Below are positions 8,765 through 15,361 of a stretch of DNA of 32,805 nucleotides, piece by piece. The DNA is from Bacteroidetes bacterium GWF2_35_48 (GTDB lineage Bacteria > Bacteroidota > Bacteroidia > Bacteroidales > GWF2-35-48). The stretch lies in the NCBI GenBank assembly GCA_001769125.1, contig MEOG01000122.1, positions 1-32,805 of the forward strand, in the 5' to 3' direction. The notes under the pieces are model-generated. The model searched no databases. It saw only the letters and a list, made by a program, of their open reading frames with translations, and had not been told where the DNA came from. The translations under genes were made by a program, and so were the position numbers. How positions within the stretch are numbered: the first letter of the stretch is position 1; each line of letters opens with the position of its first letter.

Positions 8765-8772
8765 TATTTTTG
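8765..8772 (+). promoter_or_regulatory. -7 box (TATTTTTG) for SNF transporter
   Basis: TATTTTTG matches TAnnTTTG, 59 bp before the ATG at 8831, downstream of the repeat arrays. Confidence 0.45.
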
Positions 8773-8830
8773 TATGATTTAATTTCAATAAACAAATCAA
8801 ACCATTGTAAACACAAAAATATTTTTAATT

Positions 8831-10189
8831 ATGGCATTACCTCAAAGAGACGGATTCTCCGGAAGATTCGGAGTTCTCGCAGCAGCAGCAGGATCCGCAG
8901 TAGGGTTGGGAAATATCTGGAGGTTTCCCTACATTACCGGAGAAAATGGTGGCGGAGCATTTTTATTAATATATTTATTCTTTATTTTAGCAATAGGAAT
9001 TCCGGTCATGCTTTCTGAATTTGTTATTGGCAGGCGCTCTCAAAGCAATGCTCTTGGTTCTTTCAAAAAATTATCTCCCGGCTCATCATGGTGGCTGATA
9101 GGACTGATGGGCATTATCGCTGCTTTTGTAATTCTTTCATTTTATAGTACTGTATCAGGTTGGACTCTTGAATATATTTTCCAAGCTGCTGCAAGTGGCT
9201 TTGATGGGAAAAACATGGAACAGTTAAACACAGAATTTGTTGCATTTACCTCTGGCAGCTTCAGACCGGTTTTTTGGCAGATTATTTTTATGGCACTTAC
9301 TGCTGTTGTTGTTCTTGCCGGTGTTCAAAAAGGAATTGAAAAATATACTAAAATTCTTATGCCTGCATTACTAATACTTATAATTATTATTTGCATACGA
9401 AGTTTAAGCCTTCCCGGGGCTAAGGCTGGTTTAGAATTTCTTTTTGTACCCGATTTTGATAAAATAACCGGACAAAGTATATTGCTTGCACTTGGTCAAG
9501 CTGCATTTTCTCTCAGTATTGGCATGGGTGCTCTGATAACTTACGGTTCCTACATTCGCAAAGACACTCCGCTACTAGGCACTGCAGTTCAGGTTGCAAC
9601 TGTTGATACACTGATTGCTGTTTTAAGTGGTGTGATGATTTTTCCTGCCCTGTTTGCAATGGGTGAAAGCCCAGCTGGTGGTCCGGGTCTTGTTTTTGTT
9701 ACTTTACCCAAAATTTTTCAATCCATGCCGGGAGGATATTTTTTCTCTATAGCATTTTTTATTCTTCTGTCTGTTGCTGCACTTACAAGCACTATATCAG
9801 TACTTGAAGTAGTAGTGGCTTATATGAAAGAAGAACTTAAAATGTCAAGACTAAAAGCGACTTTAATTGGAGGAATTTCAATAACTGCAATTGGAGTATT
9901 GTGTACGCTTTCTTTCGGTCCGCTTAAAGATTTTACCATTTTCGGAAAAACTGTTTTTGACCTGATGAATTATATGTCGGCAAATATTTTCCTTACATTT
10001 GGTGCTTTATTTATTGTTATTTATACCGGTTGGAAACTCGGAAAATCAAACTTTATTAATGAAATTAATGAGGGAGGAAAAGTACACCCGCTTATTGCAA
10101 CAATACTCGTTTTTATTATTAAATTTATAGCCCCGATTGCTGTTGGCGCTGTTGCTATTGGTGCATTTTTCATCGAAGGCTTAATGTAA
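8831..10189 (+). CDS. SNF-family sodium-dependent amino-acid transporter
   Basis: This inner-membrane Na+ symporter belongs to the neurotransmitter:sodium symporter (SNF/NSS, LeuT-fold) family. It has 452 residues and about 11 hydrophobic helices, as in short bacterial members such as TnaT and MhsT. Helix 1 carries the diagnostic G-S-A-VGLGNIWRFPY segment followed by GENGGGAFLLIY, which forms the Na1/Na2 and substrate sites in the family. Family knowledge points to neutral or aromatic amino acids as substrates; specificity cannot be read here. It is the first of three Na+-coupled amino-acid transporters transcribed in the same direction, 57 bp before the AGCS gene. Its promoter region contains an unusual 21-bp array. 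Confidence 0.93.
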   Translation: MALPQRDGFSGRFGVLAAAAGSAVGLGNIWRFPYITGENGGGAFLLIYLFFILAIGIPVMLSEFVIGRRSQSNALGSFKKLSPGSSWWLIGLMGIIAAFVILSFYSTVSGWTLEYIFQAAASGFDGKNMEQLNTEFVAFTSGSFRPVFWQIIFMALTAVVVLAGVQKGIEKYTKILMPALLILIIIICIRSLSLPGAKAGLEFLFVPDFDKITGQSILLALGQAAFSLSIGMGALITYGSYIRKDTPLLGTAVQVATVDTLIAVLSGVMIFPALFAMGESPAGGPGLVFVTLPKIFQSMPGGYFFSIAFFILLSVAALTSTISVLEVVVAYMKEELKMSRLKATLIGGISITAIGVLCTLSFGPLKDFTIFGKTVFDLMNYMSANIFLTFGALFIVIYTGWKLGKSNFINEINEGGKVHPLIATILVFIIKFIAPIAVGAVAIGAFFIEGLM

Positions 10190-10202
10190 TTTATCAACGT
10201 TA

Positions 10203-10240
10203 AACTTGCAACCTGCAACTTAAAACTTAAAACTTAAAAC
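10203..10240 (+). repeat. ACTTGCA/ACCTGCA/ACTTAAA heptamer block
   Basis: Five consecutive 7-bp units (ACTTGCA, ACCTGCA, then ACTTAAA three times) fill most of the 57-bp gap between two transporter genes. The sequence changes from the GCAACCT family to ACTTAAA without breaking the 7-bp phase. Confidence 0.75.
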
Positions 10241-10246
10241 ACCAAA

Positions 10247-11650
10247 ATGGACCTTCTCGCAAATTTTGAAAACATAATAAAAGCATACAACGAATACGTA
10301 GGAAATTATGCTATTTTATTTTTATTAGTTCCAACTGGAATATATCTTACCATAAGATTAAAATTTATTCAGATATTTAAATTCAAACACGCATGGCAGC
10401 TTGTTGCAGGGAAATTCGATAAAAAAGACGAGCAGGGCGATGTAAGTCATTTTAAAGCACTGACAACCGCGCTATCCAGCACCGTGGGAACAGGAAATAT
10501 TGTTGGAGTTGCTTTGGCTATTTATTACGGTGGTCCTGGTGCTGTATTCTGGCTCTGGGTCTGCGGTTTCTTCGGAATGATGCTGAAATTAGTTGAATGT
10601 ACACTCGCTTTAAAATATCGAAAAATTAATGAAGATGGCACTGTTTCTGGTGGTCCAATGTATTACATGGAAATCGGCTTGAAAGAAAAACTCGGAAAAT
10701 TTGCAAAAATTCTTGCGCTTGTTTTTGCTTTTGCAGCAATGCTTTGCAGCTTCGGTACTGGAAATATGGCGCAGGCAAACTCTATGTCTGATGTTTTATT
10801 TACTAATTATGCGATACCGACTGTAGTAACAGGTGTTGTTACTGCATTAATAACAATGGTTATTATTATTGGAGGGATTAAACGTATTGGAGATGTAACA
10901 AGCAAATTAGTCCCTTTTATGGCAATTTTTTATTTCATTGGATCCATAATTGTTTTAATTGTTTTTGCAAAACAAATTCCAGGCGCTTTTAAAATGATAC
11001 TTCACGATGCATTTACAGGAAGTGCTGCTGTTGGTGGTTTTGTGGGCTCTACTTTTATGATGACAATGATTTGGGGAATTCGTCGCGCATTGTTTTCCAA
11101 TGAAGCAGGGCAAGGCTCTGCTCCAATGGCGCATGCAGCAGCTAAAACAAAATATCCCATGCGTGAAGGGCTGGTTGCTTCTCTGGAACCTTTTCTCGAT
11201 ACAATTGTTATTTGTACATTAACAGCATTAGTTGTTATCGTTACAGGAGCATGGAGCTCGAGTATCAAAGGTGCTGCAATGACAGTAAACGCTTTCGAAG
11301 CTGGTTTTGCAGAAATTGGAATTGTTGGTTATGCAAGACATTTTATTGCCATAGCTCTTGTTCTTTTTGCTTTTTCTACAATTGTAGGTTGGTCGTACTA
11401 TGGAAGCCGCGCTGCTCAATATGTTTTCGGTGATAAAGCGATCAAACCCTATTACTTTGTTTATTGCGGATTTATTATACTTGGTTCTGTGTGGGGCATT
11501 GACCTCGTCTGGCACTTTGTAGACATGGTTATTACCTTTATGACAATACCAAATCTTATTGCTTTATTCCTTCTTACTCCTGTTATCGTAAAAGAGTCCA
11601 GAGAATACTTTGCTATGATGAAAGAAGAAAAAAAATTCAACAAAATGTAA
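10247..11650 (+). CDS. AGCS-family sodium:alanine/glycine symporter
   Basis: This 467-residue inner-membrane protein of the alanine/glycine:cation symporter family has about 11 helices. Family-typical motifs are ALSSTVGTGNIVGVALAI-x-x-GGPGAVFWLW near residue 85, GGPMYYME near 140, and RRALFSNEAGQGSAPMAHAAA near 280. The family uses Na+ or H+ to import alanine, glycine or serine. It is the second of three tandem Na+-coupled amino-acid transporters; the gaps on both sides contain heptamer repeats and no promoter I can see, so read-through from the SNF gene is possible. Confidence 0.94.
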   Translation: MDLLANFENIIKAYNEYVGNYAILFLLVPTGIYLTIRLKFIQIFKFKHAWQLVAGKFDKKDEQGDVSHFKALTTALSSTVGTGNIVGVALAIYYGGPGAVFWLWVCGFFGMMLKLVECTLALKYRKINEDGTVSGGPMYYMEIGLKEKLGKFAKILALVFAFAAMLCSFGTGNMAQANSMSDVLFTNYAIPTVVTGVVTALITMVIIIGGIKRIGDVTSKLVPFMAIFYFIGSIIVLIVFAKQIPGAFKMILHDAFTGSAAVGGFVGSTFMMTMIWGIRRALFSNEAGQGSAPMAHAAAKTKYPMREGLVASLEPFLDTIVICTLTALVVIVTGAWSSSIKGAAMTVNAFEAGFAEIGIVGYARHFIAIALVLFAFSTIVGWSYYGSRAAQYVFGDKAIKPYYFVYCGFIILGSVWGIDLVWHFVDMVITFMTIPNLIALFLLTPVIVKESREYFAMMKEEKKFNKM

Positions 11651-11731
11651 CAGCAACCTGCAACCTTGACTTCGACTCCCTGCCTACCGGACAGGCAGGC
11701 GCTCAGTCTACGGCTGCAACCTGCAACATTA
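11651..11731 (+). repeat. Heptamers with an inserted palindromic element
   Basis: Two GCAACCT units are followed by TTGACTTCGACTCC, then by a 21-bp imperfect palindrome (arms CCTGCCT and AGGCAGG around a CCGG core, about 11679-11699), then GCTCAGTCTACGG and further GCAACCT units. The copy at 3559-3602 has the same flanks but lacks the palindrome. Confidence 0.8.
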
Positions 11732-11747
11732 ACAAACACCCCCAACC

Positions 11748-13217
11748 ATGACAACAATGCTTATAGTTTTCGTCCTTTATCTGCTGGCACTACTTGTTAT
11801 AACTTTTTATACTGCACGCAAGTCGCAAACAGCGTCTGATTTTGTTTTAGGCGGGAAAAAAATATCCGGATTCTCTCTTGCATTATCAGAAAGAGCAACC
11901 GGCGAATCAGCATGGCTGATACTTGGACTTACAGGTGCTGCATTTTATAAAGGGATGCACGAAATATGGACAGCCCTTGGTTGTGTTTTAGGGGTTATTT
12001 TTATATGGTTGTTTATGAGCAATCGCCTACGTCTTGAAACAGAAAAAACAGGAGCACTTACAATCAACAGCCTCCTCTCCAGAAAATTTCCGGGCTCTGA
12101 AAAACTGATTGGAACCCTCTCCTCACTTATTGTTATCTTCTTTTTACTTTTTTATATTGAAGCACAATTTTACGGTGGTGGAAAAGTTTTACACGATACA
12201 TTTGGTCTCGATCCAATCTGGGGACTTATCATCGGTTCTTTGATTGTAGTTATTTACTGCATGATTGGTGGATTTATCACTGTAGTCGCTACAGACGTTC
12301 TTCAGGCTGTTCTCATGATTATCTCACTAATTATCCTTCCTGTAATATTACTTTATATTGCGTCAAAAAGCGATATAAACATTGCTGTATCGCTTGAAAA
12401 AGCTGGAGAATCCTATAATTCTATAACTGCAGGAAAAACCGGAGTACCCGCAATTCTGCTTGCTTTAAGCGGTTTGAGCTGGGCTTTCGGATACACGGGA
12501 CAACCGCATTTACTCACAAGAATGATGGCTATTAAAAACGAGAAAGATGTTAAAATAGCAAAATGGGTAGCCATTATTTGGACATTAATCGCATACACCG
12601 GAGCAATTTTAATAGGTTGGATTGGATATGCATTTGTTACAAACGGACTCATCCCTGCTGATGCTGCTACAAGACTCGCGGATGTTGATCACAAAGGCTT
12701 TGAATTAATTTTTCCGGTGCTGGTTAATGCTTTTGTTTTTCCTGTTATAGCAGGGCTATTACTTTCTGGCTCTATCTCTGCGATGATGTCAACGGCTTCT
12801 TCTGAAATAATTCTTTGTTCCTCTGCTGTTACTGAAGATTTGTACAGAAATTATTCTAAGAAAAAACTATCAGCAAAACAGGAACTTTGGCTTAACAGAA
12901 TTATGACTCTGATTGTAGGACTTGCGGCTTTCCTAATGGCATTAACTGTAAAAGATTCTGTTTTCGGGCTTGTATCTTACGCTTGGTCGGGAATTGGCTC
13001 CTCTTTCGGTCCTGCAATTTTGCTTCTGCTTTTCTGGAAAAAAATTTCCCGCGCAGGGATTGTCGCTTCTTTGATATCAGGAACTGTTGGAACAATTATT
13101 TGGAAAAATTTCTTAGAAAAAGATACAGGCATTTCTGAACGTCTTGCAAGTTTTATTTTTGCTTTTGCAATGGCAATGCTGTTTTCACTCCTGATTCCTG
13201 AAAAGAAAAAAAACTAA
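11748..13217 (+). CDS. SSS-family Na+/solute symporter, PutP-like
   Basis: This 489-residue inner-membrane Na+ symporter is of the solute:sodium symporter family, with about 13 helices. The segment LLSGSISAMMSTASSEIILCSSAVTEDLY closely follows the helix 8-9 region of the proline permease PutP, and the first helices include the S-ERATGESAWLILGLTG segment typical of the same branch. Proline import is therefore the best guess, though other substrates occur in the family. Length is close to PutP. It is the last of three tandem Na+-coupled transporters and is followed by a repeat-filled gap of 210 bp. Confidence 0.92.
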   Translation: MTTMLIVFVLYLLALLVITFYTARKSQTASDFVLGGKKISGFSLALSERATGESAWLILGLTGAAFYKGMHEIWTALGCVLGVIFIWLFMSNRLRLETEKTGALTINSLLSRKFPGSEKLIGTLSSLIVIFFLLFYIEAQFYGGGKVLHDTFGLDPIWGLIIGSLIVVIYCMIGGFITVVATDVLQAVLMIISLIILPVILLYIASKSDINIAVSLEKAGESYNSITAGKTGVPAILLALSGLSWAFGYTGQPHLLTRMMAIKNEKDVKIAKWVAIIWTLIAYTGAILIGWIGYAFVTNGLIPADAATRLADVDHKGFELIFPVLVNAFVFPVIAGLLLSGSISAMMSTASSEIILCSSAVTEDLYRNYSKKKLSAKQELWLNRIMTLIVGLAAFLMALTVKDSVFGLVSYAWSGIGSSFGPAILLLLFWKKISRAGIVASLISGTVGTIIWKNFLEKDTGISERLASFIFAFAMAMLFSLLIPEKKKN

Positions 13218-13260
13218 TTTCGATCCTATTTCTCTTTTTTACTAATGGTAAATCTACTCT

Positions 13261-13363
13261 GCAACCTGGGTTTCCCTGCAACATGCAACCTGCAACCAAC
13301 AACCTGCAACCAACAACCTGCAACCTGCAACCTGCAACCTGATAGGTTGAGCTTGTCGAAACC
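13261..13363 (+). repeat. GCAACCT heptamer array plus GGTTGAGC...GAAACC element
   Basis: Roughly ten GCAACCT-type units (variants GCAACAT and GCAACCA-ACAACCT) form an array up to 13341. It is followed immediately by the dispersed element GGTTGAGCTTGTCGAAACC at 13345-13363. Related TTGAG...GAAAC sequence occurs in the terminator loop at 29975-29992. Confidence 0.8.
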
Positions 13364-13427
13364 AACAACTCACTCCCATTTTCATATTTTCGTAAAAAAA
13401 ATTAATTTTAGAAAAAATTTTTCATCT

Positions 13428-14012
13428 ATGAGATTACTTTTTATTTCATTGTTTACACTTTGTTTTAGCGTAACAATTGTCGTTGCTCAGACGGGCAAAA
13501 TATTTTCTGATGAGGAAAAAAAAGTGCTTAACTGGTACAATCTGGATCCGGTTAATGATAAGATATGGGGCGCAAGTACAGAAAAAGCCTACAAAGATTT
13601 TCTTTCTGAAAAGAAGCTCAAAATTGTTGTAGTGGCGGTTATTGATGGTGGTGTAGATACAAAACACGAAGACCTTGAAGGTAAAATGTGGGTAAATGAA
13701 AAAGAAATTCCCGGTAATGGAGTTGATGATGACAAAAATGGATTTATTGATGATATTCATGGATGGAATTTTCTTGGCAATTCAAAAGGAGAGAACATTG
13801 ATTATGAAACGCTGGAAGTAGCGCGTTTGTTTAAGAAATATTCAGACATTGTAAAAGAGGCAAAAGCATCGGGTACTGTTCCAGAAAATCTTCCGGATAT
13901 GGCTTTACTAAAGAAAATTGACGAAGTGTTCAGAGAAGAATTTGAAAAAGCAAAAAAGATTACGATGATGTCATGCAGTTTAATCTTGTTTATCATATTG
14001 CAGACAGTTTGA
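13428..14012 (+). CDS. S8 subtilase, N-terminal part (frameshifted)
   Basis: This is the first half of a subtilisin-family serine protease. A signal peptide (about residues 1-20, ending VVAQ) is followed by VVAVIDGGVDTKHEDL, which contains the catalytic Asp (D73), and by the subtilase-type loop NGVDDDKNGFIDDIHGWNF. The frame ends 18 codons after an A AAA AAG heptamer (13952-13958); moving to the -1 frame there continues smoothly into the next entry. I chose the ATG at 13428 because upstream in-frame codons are only translated GCAACCT repeats. A near-match to the -7 box (TATTTTCG) lies about 35 bp upstream. Alone, this fragment would lack the catalytic His and Ser. Confidence 0.85.
   Translation: MRLLFISLFTLCFSVTIVVAQTGKIFSDEEKKVLNWYNLDPVNDKIWGASTEKAYKDFLSEKKLKIVVVAVIDGGVDTKHEDLEGKMWVNEKEIPGNGVDDDKNGFIDDIHGWNFLGNSKGENIDYETLEVARLFKKYSDIVKEAKASGTVPENLPDMALLKKIDEVFREEFEKAKKITMMSCSLILFIILQTV
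13952..13958 (+). other. A AAA AAG slippery heptamer at the frameshift point
   Basis: In the zero frame the codons are GCA AAA AAG ATT, so the heptamer is in the correct X-XXY-YYZ phase. A -1 slip reads AAA AAA GAT TAC and enters the downstream protease frame. The same heptamer drives programmed -1 frameshifting in E. coli dnaX. I saw no strong downstream hairpin. A one-base loss in the A-run, by mutation or sequencing error, explains it equally well. Confidence 0.6.
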
Positions 14013-15043
14013 TTGCAAAGTTTCTTAATAAAAACGAATATACAACTGATGATTTGAAATCAATAAAAACAAGCGATGAAAGAATAGGTGCATCACAAAG
14101 ATTTCTTATTGGTACAATCAACAGCGGCTTTTCAAAGGAGTCTCATAAAGAACTTACATTAGATATGACAGAAAAATATTTATACCATCTTAACTTTGAT
14201 TTTAATCCTCGTGAGATTATTGGCGATGATCCTGAAACAAATGCAGATTCTTTGTATGGAAATAATGATGTAGCAGGTCCGCGGGCAGATCACGGAACTT
14301 TTGTAGCCGGAATTATTGCAGCGGTTCGTAATAACAACATAGGTTGTGATGGCGTTGCAGAAAATGCGAAGATTATGGCGCTTCGTGTTGTACCTAATGG
14401 AGACGAGAGAGACAAGGATGTAGCAAATGCAATTCGTTACGCAGTGGACAATGGTGCGAAAATTATTAATTTAAGCTTCGGAAAAGATTTTTCTCCGCAA
14501 AAAGAATTAGTAGATCGAGCTTTAAAATATGCAGGGCAGAAAAATGTTCTGGTAGTTCATGCCGCAGGGAATGAAGGCGACAATAATGATGTTGAAATCC
14601 GATATCCTACCAACCGGGATTCGCAGAATAAACCGCTGCTCCAAAGCTGGCTTGACGTAGGAGCTTCATCAATGAAAAAAGGGAAAAATTTTCCTGGTTT
14701 TTTTTCAAATTATGGCAAGATAAATGTTGATTTGTTTGCGCCCGGTGTTGATGTATTTTCTTTAACCCCCGGAAGTAAATATAGCGTGAAAAGTGGTACC
14801 AGCTTCGCGGCTCCTGTTGTTTCGGGAGTTGCTGCTCTTATTATGGGTGCTTATCCTGATTTATCTGCTGATGCAGTTCGCGACATTCTCCTTAAATCTG
14901 TTCAGAAATACAATAAAAAAGTTTTCCTTCCGAGTATAAAAGATAAAAAAAGCAAAAAAGTGAAATTTGAAAACCTATCCGTAACAGGAGGTGTGGTAAA
15001 TGCGTGGAATGCCCTGAAAATAGCTGCATCTTACAAAAAATAA
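13973..15043 (+). CDS. S8 subtilase, C-terminal part (frameshifted)
   Basis: This is the second half of the protease. It carries the catalytic His in DHGTFVAGIIAA (H107 of this frame), the oxyanion-hole Asn in VVHAAGNEGDN, and the catalytic Ser in SGTSFAAPVVSGVAAL (S277). The ATG at 13973 is only the first Met after the shift; the homologous frame is open further upstream to the heptamer. Joined by a single -1 shift, both parts give one 538-residue exported protease with a complete Asp-His-Ser triad. The Asp-His gap is unusually long (about 200 residues). No T9SS tail is present, so the periplasm is the likely location. Protease output would suit the amino-acid transporters upstream (inference). 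Confidence 0.88.
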   Translation: MQFNLVYHIADSLIAKFLNKNEYTTDDLKSIKTSDERIGASQRFLIGTINSGFSKESHKELTLDMTEKYLYHLNFDFNPREIIGDDPETNADSLYGNNDVAGPRADHGTFVAGIIAAVRNNNIGCDGVAENAKIMALRVVPNGDERDKDVANAIRYAVDNGAKIINLSFGKDFSPQKELVDRALKYAGQKNVLVVHAAGNEGDNNDVEIRYPTNRDSQNKPLLQSWLDVGASSMKKGKNFPGFFSNYGKINVDLFAPGVDVFSLTPGSKYSVKSGTSFAAPVVSGVAALIMGAYPDLSADAVRDILLKSVQKYNKKVFLPSIKDKKSKKVKFENLSVTGGVVNAWNALKIAASYKK

Positions 15044-15361
15044 TTCTTTGGAGGACTCTTTTCTCATTAAAATTTATAAAAAAAAACTGCTGTTAACCTG
15101 CAACATCTCTCAACCTGCAACAACTTGTCAACCTTAGTGAATCTTAGTGTCCTTAGTGGCTTAGTGGTAAAATATAACATGCAACATGCAACAACTTGTC
15201 AACCTTAGTGAATCTTAGTGTCCTTAGTGGCTTAGTGGTAAAATATAACATGCAACATGCAACATGCAACAACTTGTCAACCTTAGTGAACCTTAGTGAA
15301 CCTTAGTGTCCTTAGTGGCTTAGTGGTAAATATAACATTCAACCTGCAACCTGCAACCCCC
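15044..15361. other. 318-bp gap between convergent genes, filled by repeats
   Basis: No gene is supported. The gap separates the convergent protease and sortilin-like genes and consists almost wholly of the 71-bp satellite and GCAACCT/GCAACAT heptamers described in the next entry. I saw no clear terminator hairpin. Confidence 0.75.
15095..15357 (+). repeat. Nested satellite: 71-bp unit with CTTAGTG and GCAACAT subrepeats
   Basis: Three copies of a unit beginning CAACTTGTCAACCTTAGTG start at 15121, 15192 and 15270. Inside each, CTTAGTG recurs at spacings of 8-10 bp, and each copy is joined to the next by GCAACAT heptamers. The second-to-third spacing is 78 instead of 71 because one extra heptamer is present, and the third copy has an extra 10-bp CCTTAGTGAA. 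GCAACCT heptamers bound the array on both sides. Confidence 0.9.

Larger units (their letters stand above)
8407..8830. other. 424-bp repeat-rich intergenic region
   Basis: The gap between the divergent lipoprotein and SNF transporter genes holds no coding sequence. From left to right it contains the lipoprotein -7 box, a 12-bp palindrome GTTTTATAAAAC (8444-8455), CATTCNN heptamers, the 21-bp array, TTCNNCA heptamers and the -7 box of the transporter gene. Confidence 0.75.

Noticed and set aside
13245-13427. N-terminal extension of the subtilase
   Set aside because: These codons are translated GCAACCT repeats; a clean signal peptide starts at 13428.
15095-15357. CRISPR array
   Set aside because: Units are directly nested repeats with repetitive, not unique, spacers, and no cas genes are near.
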